DNA of 64,000 nucleotides from assembly GCA_009809945.1 (NCBI GenBank), contig WTPW01000717.1:62001-126000 (forward strand), read 5' to 3'. The notes under the pieces are model-generated. The model worked only from the letters and a program-made list of their open reading frames with translations, was not told the DNA's origin and ran no database searches. The DNA is from Gigaspora margarita. Lineage: Eukaryota; Glomeromycota; Glomeromycetes; Diversisporales; Gigasporaceae. Positions 10,987 through 22,281 of the stretch are shown here, piece by piece (position 1 is the stretch's first letter; each line of letters begins with the position of its first letter). The position numbers were made by a program, and so were the translations under genes.

Positions 10987-11258
10987 TAGTGATATGAATT
11001 CTACAAATTGGCAAGTTTGTACTGGTATCTACTAGTAGGTGTAGCTACCGGTAGCTACCAGTAGATCTACTAGTCATATAATAAATAAAATTTATTTGAC
11101 AAATCATATACTTTTCGATCATCATATAATTTTAAAATTTAATTCAATTATTTTATTGGTATCTACCCTGCATATAATTTATCTAATAGTATCTACTGTT
11201 ATCTACTGGTAGATACTAGTAGTAGATTTCTACTGGTAGCTACCAGCTCACATCACTA
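10987..11258. mobile_element. 272-bp hAT-like element with exact 8-bp target duplication
   Basis: The ends TAGTGATATGAA and (reverse) TAGTGATGTGAGC are inverted. The octamer ACTAGTTG is present on both sides (10979-10986 and 11259-11266). The interior is packed with GTAGCTACCAGTAGAT-type palindromic repeats on both strands. It encodes nothing. Confidence 0.8.
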
Positions 11259-11266
11259 ACTAGTTG

Positions 11267-11743
11267 ACCCAGTTGATTGTTTAACTCATGAATAAATAGA
11301 GTATTCAATGGTTTGCATTTGATCAACTTATTGTGTTTTGTAAAATTGGTAATTATTTGCTAATTTCTAGCTAATACAAACTCTTATCTATAATTTTACA
11401 AATACAATCCCAATTAAATTTCAGTTTTATAAAAATTTTTCATAAAGGTAACATAATTTTGTGAAGTGCAATAAATTATATTTAATACTATATATTAAAA
11501 GCATATCATGTGCCAGGCACCCTTAAAAGTTACATTTTTGATGCATGTTACATTTTAATCAAGTTATATCCTGTAAAAGCTATGATATTCATTTTATAGG
11601 CATTTAAAAAATTTTAAATTAGGGTGGCTTAAACTACCTTTTGACATATAATCCTATTTATGGCATGATTTGAGTATCAATATTGTCTGCCTGGCTTTTA
11701 ATTATTTGTCCACATATATGTAAATATCGTGATATTATAATTA
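11267..11743. other. Unassigned AT-rich spacer
   Basis: No ORF, RNA signature or repeat structure could be supported here. Confidence 0.35.
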
Positions 11744-11971
11744 CTGTAAAATTCAGACATGTGTACCTCTATGCGGTGTACCCCTTGCCAGTTTGAAGCG
11801 CCAGTTGGTGATTTATACCTGGGTATATAGGTATTATACATACTATATGTATCATCCTAGGTAGATATAGTAAAACATATTGACTTAATACGGTGTACCC
11901 CCATATAGAGGTACCCCGGGTACTAAATTGAGCAATGGAAATACCCAGGTACACATGTCTGGATTTTACGG
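11744..11971. mobile_element. 228-bp TA-flanked inverted-repeat element
   Basis: The left end CTGTAAAATTCAGACATGTG and the reversed right end CCGTAAAATCCAGACATGTG are inverted over about 25 bp. TA flanks both ends (11742-11743, 11972-11973). Internal blocks CGGTGTACCCC and GGTACCCCGG are also mirrored. The small frame 11769-11954 on the minus strand lies within the element and is not a gene. The ends are mariner-like. Confidence 0.7.
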
Positions 11972-12092
11972 TAAATCATTACGTTTATCAGATTAAAAAT
12001 TTTTTTTTTACCAGTATGATTATATTAAATGTGAAGGGATGGTTCTGTTCAACTTTTTGGTGAGCTATATTTTTTCTGTTAAGAAGTTATTA

Positions 12093-12745
12093 TCCCTTAG
12101 ATTGTAGTAGGACACAGGCAAATTTGCCTGCGTTTTTGCACTTTTTTTGCTCTAATTTACTTTTTTTAAATATCAAGATAATTAAATAAAATTTGTACAA
12201 TTATATTTGAAAATAAGGATTCTTTTTTGCAAAATTAGTTTTTATATTGTAAGAAAAAAATTTTAANTTATATATAAGCTAAAAATAGATATCTTCAAAA
12301 AAAAAATTTTTAAAAAATTTTATCACAATTTCTCTGTAATCTTATTTAGTTTTAGTTTTAAAGCTATAGTTCTTAAGACAATATTGTAGTTTATATAAAG
12401 GATGATAACTTTTATTATTACAACTTTAATGATTTATTTGTAAAAATCAAAACTTGTATTAGAAGTAAAAGTTTTTTTTATAGACGGGAACATATAAGAT
12501 TTAAAAAAATCTAAAGAAAAATTTTAATAGTAAAAATGCTAATACAAGAACTTTAAACTTTGATTATACTAAAGTTTTCTAATAATTTTAAAAAAAATTT
12601 TATAACAAAGTTACTAAAACAAAACTCAAAGAATATTTTTTACTTAGAAAAGCTATAGCTAAAATCAATATTTAAAATTTTATTAAAATTTTATTAAAAT
12701 TTTTAAAATACGCAGCCAAATTTGCCTGTGTTACAATCTAAGGGA
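12093..12745. mobile_element. 653-bp TA-flanked inverted-repeat element
   Basis: The left end TCCCTTAGATTGTAGTAGGA and the reversed right end TCCCTTAGATTGTAACACAG are inverted, followed by the shared block ACAGGCAAATTTG. TA flanks both sides (12091-12092, 12746-12747). The interior is A/T-rich with one ambiguous base at 12267. No ORF was found. Confidence 0.65.
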
Positions 12746-12935
12746 TATAGTTATCGTTATCTCTTTTTTTCATGGTGAGAAGCTATATAATTTTATGTGG
12801 TTTAATAATCTATATTTTAGTATTAGATGTGCTTTAGTGTATTTTGTGGTTATCGCATGTATTGTATAAATTTTTTTTAATTTCTTGACATTATCAGAAT
12901 GATCATGTTTCGTGTCATGGAAGGCAGTAAGGATG

Positions 12936-13017
12936 GTTTCCTTTTATTGATATCACTGCTTATTCTGATTTTTTAAGTTTCCCTTTATTGATATCACTGC
13001 TTATTCTGATTTTTTAA
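12936..13017. repeat. Recent 41-bp tandem duplication
   Basis: Bases 12936-12976 and 12977-13017 are identical except for one T/C difference. Both contain TTTATTGATATCACTGCTTA. The near-identity in otherwise decayed sequence suggests a recent slippage event or an assembly duplication. Confidence 0.9.
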
Positions 13018-13249
13018 AAATCCTATTTTAATTGGAGTAATGATTTTCGTTTGTTCATTTTTGGAAAGAATAGTTGTCATTTAAAGTAAGGACGTTTTCA
13101 AATATTGATCATAATGCAGTATTTTTGTAATTTGTGACTATTGCGACATTTTCGAACATTCATTGTTAACTCTGTAATTTCATTATTTTTTTTACATATC
13201 ACATGTGATTATATTGATCTTGCACAGTCGTACAGCTATTGTGTTTATA

Positions 13250-16200
13250 ATAAATGATTAACTACATATTGTAGTTATTGGAATAGCAAGTAAGTCCTGG
13301 AACAAAATTTTTACAGTAATATGATAGAAATTACAATAATTCCAACTTACTTTAACGAATAAGTTTTGTAACATAATATTTTACCACACACTGTGTTCAT
13401 TGGAAAAGCAAGTACTGGAGTAAGCTCTGCAACAGAATTTCTTATAGTAACTCACAATAGAAATCATGTTAATTCTGATGCAAATAATAGTCACAGCCAA
13501 ATGCTATAGTCACCAGAATAGCAAGTTCTGCAACAGAATTTTTATGGTACCTCATGATAGAAACATGATAATTCCAATACAAACTAATTCACATACTGTG
13601 TTATTAGCATAGCAAGTAAGTTTTGTAACAATTTTAAGTAACTCTTAATAAATTACAATAACTCAATTACAAACTAACTCAATTCTAATTATATAGAAAT
13701 CATGATAATTCCAATACAACTAACTTAACCTTAATTATACTAAAGTTTACTAGAATAGCAAGCTTTGCAACAGAATTTTTTACAGTAAGTCAAGGTAGAA
13801 ATCACAAAAATTCCTATGCAAACCAATTCAATCTTAACTACATATTGTAAACACCAAAATAGCAAGATGTTAATTTCAATGCAAATTAACTTAATCTTAA
13901 TTGTAATATACCACTCAAGCTTAATTATATACTATGTATTACTAAAATTTTTACAATGACTCATAATAGAAGTTATTATAAATTTAATGCAAACTAACTC
14001 AATTTTAACCAAATATTGTAGTCACTAGTTAGAAAATTCTATAACAGAATTTTACTATAATATAGAAATTAAGATAATTCCAATGCAAACTAACTCAATC
14101 TTAACCACAAACTATAGTCACTAGAGTAGTAAGGTTTGTAATAAAATTTTTTATAGCTACTTGTAATAGAAATTAGAAAAATTCCAATACAAACTAACTC
14201 TACCTTAACTATAGAAGCATGATAATTCTATTGCAAACTAACTTAATCACATACTGCAGTTATTAGAATGGTGACAGAATTTTTTACCCATAATAAAAAT
14301 CATGATAATTCTAATACAAATTAACTCAATCTTAACTATACTGTGCTACTAGAATAATGAGTTAAGTTCTGTAACAATTTTTTATAATAACTCTCAATAG
14401 AATCACAATAATTTTAATATAAACTAACTCAGTTTAAACTACATAGAAAACACAATAATTCCAATACAAGTTAACTCAAGTCATGCAACAGAATTTTTTA
14501 CTGTACTTAGGGGAGTAACAAAAATCAGGTGATTTTTTAGAGGGGAGGGGGTAAAAAATGGTGAAATTATATATAGGAACCTGACCAAATTTATATTAAA
14601 GAGGGGGGAGGGGGGTAGGCCTCTAATAAAAAATAATCAGGTGATTAATGACACGGCCCTTAGTAGAAATTGTGATAATTCCAATACAAACTATGTGTTA
14701 ATGGAATATCAATTTTATAACAATTTTTCAATAACCCATGATAAAATTATGATATTTCAATAAAAACTAAACTTAAACTACATACTATGAATATTGGAAT
14801 AGCAAGTAAGTTCTATAACAAAACTTTACACCAGTATTATATAATAATATCACAAAAATCCTAATGCAAACTATCTCAACCTTAACCACAACTTGGTTAC
14901 CAGAATGGAAGATACTGCTAAGTTTTGTAGCAGAATTTTTTTACAGTAACTTACTTTACTACAGAAATTACAATAATTCTAATTCAAGCTAATTCAACCT
15001 TAACTATAATAATTTAATGCAAATTAAACTGCATACTGTGACCACAAAAATACCACAAGAATAGTGAGTTCTATAATGGATTTTTTTACAGGAATTCATA
15101 GTAGAGGTAATGACAAAGTAACTTTATTTTAACTACATATTCCTAAGATAGTAAATTCTTTAATATAATTTTTTTATAGTAACTTATAATAACAATCATA
15201 ATAATTCAATATAAATTAACTCAACCTTATCACTATACTGCATTGATGAGTAAGTTATATAATGAAATTGTTTACAGTAGCTCTCAGTAAAGTTATAATA
15301 ATTCAAATACAAACTAACTTAGCTACAAATGTATCACTAGAATTGCAAGTAAGTTTTATAATANAATTTTATANGATAACAATATATTTTTGATAATTCT
15401 AATGCAAACTAACTCAAATTTAACCACATAATGTTGTTATCAAGTAATTTCTATAACAATATTTTTGCAGTAACTCATAATAAAATCACAATAATTCCAA
15501 TGTGAACTAACCTTCTTAGCTACATACTATGGCCACAGTAAATAAGTCTTTAACAGAATTTTTTATAGTAACTCTTAGCAAAAATTATGTTAATTTTAAT
15601 ACAAACTACCTCAATTTTAACTATATAAAAATTACAATAATTCCAATGCAAATTAATTCAGCCTTAATTACATACTATGGTTAACAGAACTTTACAATAC
15701 TTTTAATGAAAAGCAACTCAACCTTAACTGCATTCTATGATCATTGGAATAGTAAGTAAATTCTGCAATAATTTTTTTAAAAGTAGTTCAACAATTGCAA
15801 TTAAAGTAGTTCTAATACAAACTAACTCAATCTAAACTAAGATAAATCATGATAATTTAAATACAAACTGACTCAACTTTAACTGCATATTGTAGTTACC
15901 ATAATAGTGATTCTGCAGATAAATTTTTTAACTTATAGTAGAAATTACAATAATTTTAATGCAAACTTATTCAACCTAATCATATATTGTAGTCATGGAA
16001 TGCCAGTAAGTTTGTAACAAAATTTTATAGTAATTTAATAATAATTTCAATGCAAACTAACTCAACCCCTATATACTACATCAGTAGAAATTTTTTTTAT
16101 AGTAGCTCATAATAAAAATTACAATAATTCTATTACAAACCAACTTAACCCTATATCACTGGAATAACAAGTAAGTTTTGTAACAAACCATTTTATAATA

Positions 16201-16470
16201 ACTCAGGGTAGAAACCATAATCATTCTGATGCAAACTAAACCAACCTTAATCACATATTGTAGTCACCAGAATATGAGTTCTATAATAAAATTTTTTAAG
16301 TAACTCATGATATAAATTATGATAATTTCAATACAAACTTAACCACTATGTGTACTGTGTTGTTAGGGTAAATTCTTTGACTGAATTTTTATAATAAATC
16401 TTAATATAAATTATAATAATTCCAATTCAAACTAACTCAATCTTTATCAGATACTATGTGTATCTCAATT
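13250..16470. repeat. 3.2-kb satellite array of diverged ~95-125-bp units
   Basis: About thirty units share the ordered blocks TAGCAAGTAAGTTCTG, ACAGAATTTTTTACAGTAAC, TAGAAATCATGATAATTCCA, ATGCAAACTAACTCAA and CTTAACTACATACTGTAGTC. Neighbouring units differ by many substitutions and small indels, so the array is old. It is interrupted once, by the element at 14510-14660. Two ambiguous bases lie near 15364-15375. No coding or RNA function is apparent. Confidence 0.85.
14510..14660. mobile_element. 151-bp TA-flanked element inside the satellite
   Basis: The left end GGGGAGTAACAAAAATCAGG faces a right end whose reverse is AGGGCCGTGTCATTAATCAC, and both then carry a (C)CTGATT/GTGATTTTTTA block and a G-rich block. 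TA (or TTA) flanks both sides, and excision restores the satellite reading. The ends place it with 2085-3001, 3218-4182 and 5243-6486. Confidence 0.65.
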
Positions 16471-17112
16471 GTTTGGTAACTCACTAATATATTAAAAACT
16501 ATTAAACAAGATAGGTTGCGCATAAGCACCACCTGTCGTGCTAGTATTATAAATATTTACAATTTTTGAGATTTGTAAGATACCTAAAGTTTTTTTTAAA
16601 GAATTCTATATTTTATATAATAGTTACAATTGAGTATATACCTCCCAATATTACTTATAGATCTATTAATAACTTTATTAAAATAAATAGCCAATTATAA
16701 ATCAGATTATTGGTACATATTTTTTAATTGGATCAACTAATTAAGCAAATTGATTCTGATAAGATATCAAAATAATAGTACTGAACTGCTAAGTAAGCAA
16801 GCTCAATTTCTATCTAGAAAAGTATAAAAGATCTTGATCCTGATTATAAGAAAAGAAATTATAGAATTAATAAAAGTCAAGACATAAAAAGAATATAAAA
16901 GGAATAAACAAAATCGTTCTTGATGCTTACCAAAAAGCAAGCAGTTAAGGTCCAAAAATTATTAACAAAGCTTTTGGGAATAGTGTTATAAACAAAAACA
17001 AATTTTCTTGGCTTTAGAATTGGTATTAGAAATCTTAGTAACATAGCTATAAGTAATAAATATACTTTGTGCCTTATATAGAGGTGCTTTGAATACCTAT
17101 ATTATACTACTA
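16471..17112. other. Unassigned spacer between satellite and composite element
   Basis: No supported feature. It ends in the octamer TACTACTA that flanks the next element. Confidence 0.35.
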
Positions 17113-17717
17113 AAGATGGGTTCAGTTGGTTACAGCCAGTTTTAGCTAGTTATTACCAAGTATAGCACATAACTAGCTAAGTATAGTTGGTAATACTAGC
17201 TAAATAGCCAATTTTAATTGATTAATTATTTTACTATACAAAGTTGTAGAGCTATTTTTCTAATTTTAACAATAGTTAGATCATCAAAATTGGTTTTTGG
17301 TCTTGCGATAATTGAAATTAAAGCACAAAAATAAGAATCAACAATTTTACAGTTATACAAGAATTATATTGTGTATAATAATGAATTTAATAGCATAAAA
17401 AAATTCTGTAACAGGTTTTGTTAATCATTGCAGTGGAGATTTTTCATTTGCAAATCATATTTCAAGGATTATATATAATGTATCACAATTAGAAAAGCTC
17501 AAAACAAATATTCATTTTTTTAGAAAATTGTATAAAAACTCATTTTTTAACACTAACAAAATGTTTTCTTTAAATGATTTACTATATAACTATATAGACT
17601 CTAATCTTATTCTAAATGCTAACCTTAGCATTAATGAACTTTAAAAATTTTGTTGTGCCAAAATGATTGACAAAGCCTGGTACAGAATTTTTTTATGCAA
17701 TTTGATGATCTTCAAAT

Positions 17718-19528
17718 AGTGCTTCTAGGTTTGGTTCAGATTTAGTCCAGGATCAAACCAGATTCGAACTCTAAATTTTACTAATTTTGGACTTAAACCA
17801 GACTCAGACTCAATTATAAGTTTAGTCTGGGTCCAGTTCGAAGTTCATGAACTGGTCTAAGTTTGAAAATAGTTATATATATTTTTTTTGTTGAACAAGT
17901 TTACTTAGTGCATGTCTTTAGAATTAATTAGTAAAATTTTATAATTTATAAGATTTTATAAAATTTTATTAATAAAATTTTATAAAATTTTATAATTCAC
18001 AAAATTTTATTAATTATTCTAACTTTATGCACTAAGTAAACTTATTCAGCAACTAAAAATGCATCTAATTAGCATAATTATTTTTTATTTTATTTGAAAT
18101 TTAAAGGATAGATGTATAAATTTGGATTTTTGATCAAAAAAGTAAAATTTAAGTATCTATTCTCCTAATTTCTAGTAAAATAAAAAACAATTGACTGATT
18201 TCATGTATTTTTAGGTGCTAAATAAGTTTACTTAGTGCATTAAGTTAGAATTGATTAGTGAAATCTTGTAAATTACAAGATTTTATAGAATTTTATTAAT
18301 AGAATTCTATGAATCTTATGATTTACAAAATTTTATTAATTAATTCTAAATTTATGCACTAAGTAAAATTGTTCAGTACCTACAAAATATATTAAATCAA
18401 CAGAATTTTTTTATTTTACTTGAAATTTGAAGAACAGATGCTTAAATTTGATTTTTTGATCAAAATTCAAAATTATGCATCTATTCTCTAAATTTTAAGT
18501 AAATAAAAATAATTATCTTATTTGATATATTTTTAGGTGCTAAACAAGTTTACTTAGTGCATTAAGTTAGAATTAATTAATAAGAGTTTATAAATAAGTT
18601 TCTATAGAATTTATTGATAAAATTTTATAAAACCTTATAATTCACAAATTTTTATTAACTAATTCTAACTTCATATACTAAGTAAACTTGTTCAGCACCT
18701 AAAAATATATCAAATCAGTATGATTATTTTTATTTTATTTGAAATTTAGAGAAGAGAACATAATTTTGGATTTTTGATCAAAAAATTAAATTTAAGTATC
18801 TATTCTTCAAATTTAAAATAAAATAAAAAAAAATTGGCCAATTTAATGTATTTGTAGATGCTGAACAATTTTACTTAGTGCATAATGTTAGAATTAATTA
18901 ATAAAATTTTGTGAATCATAAGATTTATAGAATTCAATTAATAAAATTCTATAAAGTCTTGTGATTCACAAGATTTCACTAATTAATTCTAATTTAATGC
19001 ACTAAGTAAACTTATTTAGCACCTAAAAATATATTAAAATCAGCTAATTGTTTTTTATTTTACTTGAAATTTGGAGAATAGATGCTTAAATTTGACTTTT
19101 TTGATCAAAAATCCAAAATTATGCATCTATCCTCTAAATTTCAAGTAAAATAAAAATAATTCTGCCAATTTGATGCATTTATAAGTGCTAAATAAGTTTA
19201 CTTAGTGCATAAAGTTAGAATAATTAATAAAATTTTGTAAATTATAAGTTTTTATAAAATTTTATTAATAAAATTTTATAAAATCTTATAATTCATAAAA
19301 TTTTACTAATTCATTCTAAAAAACATGCACTAAGTAAATTGTTTAGCACCAAAAAATACATATAACTATATTTAAGCTCAAACCAGTTTGTGAACTTCAA
19401 ACTAGACCCAGACTGAATTTGAACTTTACTAAAAAGTTTGAATATGAAAGTCCAAGTCCAGTCCAAAAATCGAACCAAACTCAGACTTGACTAAAGTCCA
19501 GTTCGAGTTTAGTTCATAGGAGCACTAC
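17718..19528. mobile_element. 1.8-kb hAT-like element filled with alternating palindromes
   Basis: The octamer CTTCAAAT stands exactly on both sides (17710-17717, 19529-19536). The ends AGTGCTTCTAGG and (reverse) GTAGTGCTCCTATG are inverted, followed by inverted arms rich in TTTAGTCTGGGTCCAGTT and GAACTGGTCTAAGTTTGAA. The interior (about 17890-19370) is a five-copy tandem array, period 320-328 bp. Each unit has two palindromes, one around TTTACTTAGTGCATTAAG and one around TAGATGCTTAAATTTGGA. There is no coding sequence. Confidence 0.8.
17890..19370. repeat. Tandem array of paired palindromes, ~325-bp period, five copies
   Basis: The block TTTACTTAGTGCAT recurs at about 17900, 18227, 18549, 18870 and 19198. 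Each occurrence starts a ~165-bp palindrome ending in the inverse block ATGCACTAAGTAAA. Between them lies a second ~150-bp palindrome flanked by TTTTATTTTACTTGAAATTT and its inverse and centred on TTTTTGATCAAAAA. The entire interior is thus self-complementary at two scales. Confidence 0.85.
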
Positions 19529-19950
19529 CTTCAAATGACCCAAGCCAGGTTTATTTAACCCCAATTTGGGTTCAAATAAATCCAAGCCAGGTTTATTTGA
19601 TTCCACTTTAGAATTTATAAAAGTAGCTATATCTTGAACTTTATATTAAAATTAGTGCAGTGTAAAAAACTACCTACCAACTATAGTCAGTACAGTCATT
19701 TATGTATAGTTTTTACAAAATTTTTTGCTTATAGGGCTGAATCATATTAATTAGTTTTTAAATCTAGAATTGGCTATAATTTAATCAGTTAGCTAAGCCC
19801 TCTCACCAACTAGAATTAGTTATAGTTATAGCTAGTTACAAAACAGCTATTACTATAACTGTACTCATCTCTAACTACTACTTATTATTTTATTCAATAT
19901 CAAAAATACAGTTTCAATTTGCCAAACATTATAATTTCTATTATTTCTAG

Positions 19951-20196
19951 GTACAAAAGTTCAGAAAAGTTAAGCAAAAAAGTAAACTAATTGCAACCAA
20001 AGCTCTTGAATTACACTATGGCCCTGAAATGCTAAAAGTGAATAATAATAAAATAATAAGTACAAAAGAGCTTGAAACCATTTTGAAGAATATAGACAAT
20101 AGTTGCCTTGAAGTTTTAAAAGTCTGGGTATTCAAAATTGAAAAACTAGCTACATTCTATAAAATCAAAACCCAATTAGTAAAACAAGTAAACTAG
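19951..20196 (+). pseudogene. Possible 82-codon terminal exon, unrecognised
   Basis: An open frame runs from GTA at 19951 to TAG at 20194-20196. It has no plausible start codon upstream, because a stop (TAG, itself part of a TTTCTAG acceptor-like sequence) immediately precedes it. The predicted peptide is lysine-rich, with IATKALELHYGPEMLKVNN near its start and KVWVFKIEKLATFYKIKTQL near its end, and reads less randomly than most frames here. I do not recognise a family. It could be the last exon of a decayed gene or a chance frame. Confidence 0.25.
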
Positions 20197-20774
20197 AGAA
20201 TTCTAATTAGATATTGAAAAAAATAAACAAAAAATATTTTTTTGTAATTGAGATATGTATAGGTTATAGATACAATTATCAAAATGGAATTGATCTTAAA
20301 GAGAAAAAATAAAGTATTTATTTGTTGAGAATCTGCAGATAAAAATGATACTAGTAGAATTACAGCCTTGAACATTGTTATGAACTTAAAATTAAAATAA
20401 AAAAGGAGCTAGTAATTGTATCTCTTTATATCTGGTATTCATACCCTCTAGAAAAATAATTTTTTTAAAAAACTTCAAGCAAAGATATCTTAACAACTTT
20501 CTAGTCAATTTCAATGAATTTTTTTTATTTGAATTCAACAGAATTGTAGAATTCAAATAAAAAAATTATCAAATTTGGTCATATGGCCATCAAGATATTT
20601 TTGCTTAAAGTCAAAGAAAATCAAATATCTTTCAAAATAGAAGCTGCACTGAATTATTTTTAAAATTTGAGTGAAGATATCTTGATGACCATCTAATTAA
20701 AATCAATAAAAATTGTTTTATTTGAATTCTATATGTTTGCAGAATTCAAATAAAAAATTTTTTATTAATTTAGA

Positions 20775-21320
20775 TCAGGTGTTTATCAAGATTAGAGATT
20801 AGGCCCAGTATAAAATTTAATTCTGGGTTACCTGCCCATTTATTAAACCCTTATCTGGATAACAATCTAGTTAATATCAAATGATTCAGTTGATCTGGTT
20901 AACCTGGATAACCCATTTATAATTATATAAGAATTAGCTCTTTACGTAGTTATATACAATATTTAAACCAGAATTGGTATAAGCAAATATAGAGACAATA
21001 AAGTAACAATCCAAACCAGAGAACTAATTTGTTCAAAAAAAAATAATTTTTTTTTATAATAATTCTTTAACTTTCAATTGACTATTTTGTAGCATCAACT
21101 ATGCCTTATTGATAACCTGTAAAGTATTATTAGAGAGATTAATAAGTATTATATTAGAATGAAATTTTGCAACATAAATTTCTTTATGATATTTTGATAT
21201 TGTTGCATAATTCTCACATGATGCATAATTCTATTTGGGTTATCCAGGTAGCACAACTATAACCCAGTTAAGGGATGCTTATATGGGTTACCTGAGTAAG
21301 CCTTATCTGGGCTTACGATA
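20775..21320. mobile_element. Probable nested element with GGGTTACC-type ends
   Basis: The block interrupts the palindrome array. Its left side carries GGGTTACCTGCCCAT and CTTATCTGGATAAC. Its right side carries the rough inverses (GGGTTATCCAGGT, GGGTTACCTGAGTAAG, CTTATCTGGGC). Subterminal GGTTAACCTGGATAACCC motifs occur on both sides. Exact ends and duplication are not resolved. No ORF was found. Confidence 0.4.
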
Positions 21321-21461
21321 TCTTTGTTCAAATTCAAAAAAAAATCAAAACATCTATCAAAATAGAAGCTGTACTGAATTATTTTTAAAACTTTTATTGT
21401 GATGACTGCCTGGTCAAAATCAATGAAAATTTTTTATTTGAATTCTACAGGTTCATAGAAT

Positions 21462-21756
21462 AGGACCCCGGACATCTAGTATAGAGGTTATACTTGAATT
21501 TTTTAGCAAAAACACCTTAAATTTGAGAAGCAAAAAACAGTTATTGACAATTATCTTGGTATCCAGTAGTCCAATTTGAATGAACTTTTTTTTTAAAATG
21601 AAGCTCTCAGTGAGACGCATCCAATAAAAAAAGTTTATTCAATTCTGATTACAAGATTAGAAGTTATTAAAGTAAATAGATTTTGTTATTTTTAGCAAAT
21701 TAGGCCAAAATTAGCCAAAATCCAGTTATGCCTATATGAGAGATGTCTGGGGTCCT
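21462..21756. mobile_element. 295-bp hAT-like element, family copy 1
   Basis: The ends AGGACCCCGGACATCT and (reverse) AGGACCCCAGACATCT are inverted. The octamer CATAGAAT is exact on both sides (21454-21461, 21757-21764). It splits a GAATTC palindrome of the surrounding array. A homologue with the same ends and length lies at 52977-53275. No coding capacity. Confidence 0.85.
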
Positions 21757-22281
21757 CATAGAATTCAAATAAAAATATTTTTTGATTTTAATTCAATGGT
21801 CATCAAGATAACTTCATTCAAATTTTTAAAAATAATTCAGTACAGCTTCTATTTTGATAAATATTTTGATTTTTCTTTGACTTTAAGCGAAGATATCTTG
21901 ATGACCACCTGATCAAAATCAATAAAAATTTTTATTTGAATTCTACAAATATGTAGAATTTAAATAAAAAATTTTATTGATTTTGATTAGATAATCATTA
22001 AAATATCTTCACTCAAATTTTTAAAAATAATTCAGTGCAACTTCTATTTTGATGGATATTTTGGGTTTTCTTTGACATTGAGTGAAGATATCTTGATGAC
22101 CACATGACCAAATATTGATAAAATTTTTTTTATTTGAATTCAATGAACCTGTCAAGTTCAAATAAAAAAATTTATTGAAAATAACTAGGAAGTTGTTAAA
22201 ATATCTTTGCTTAAAATTTAAAAAAGTTTTATTTTATAGAATGTATAAATACCAAATGTGAGGGTTACAATTACTAGCCCT

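Larger units (their letters stand above)
17113..19872. mobile_element. 2.76-kb outer hAT-like element
   Basis: The termini AAGATGGGTTCAGTT and (reverse of the right end) AGAGATGAGTACAGTT are inverted. The flanks TACTACTA (17105-17112) and AACTACTA (19873-19880) agree at 7 of 8 positions. Subterminal sequence on both sides is rich in TAGCTAGTTA-type motifs. It contains the complete element 17718-19528. No transposase ORF is present. Confidence 0.55.
20404..22281. mobile_element. 1.9-kb composite element with long inverted ends and an internal palindrome array
   Basis: The left end, from about 20404, reads GGAGCTAGTAATTGTATCTC and continues to ATATCTGGTATTCATA. The right end is its diverged inverse (reverse strand GGGCTAGTAATTGTAACCCT, then TTTGGTATTTATACATTCTA). 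The ~55-bp ends enclose at least five palindromes centred on GAATTCTACAGATTC-like sequence, with flanks GAAGATATCTTGATGACCA and its inverse. Two other insertions lie within: an element-like block at about 20775-21320 and the hAT-like element 21462-21756. Exact outer boundaries are uncertain and no duplication could be read. Confidence 0.6.
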
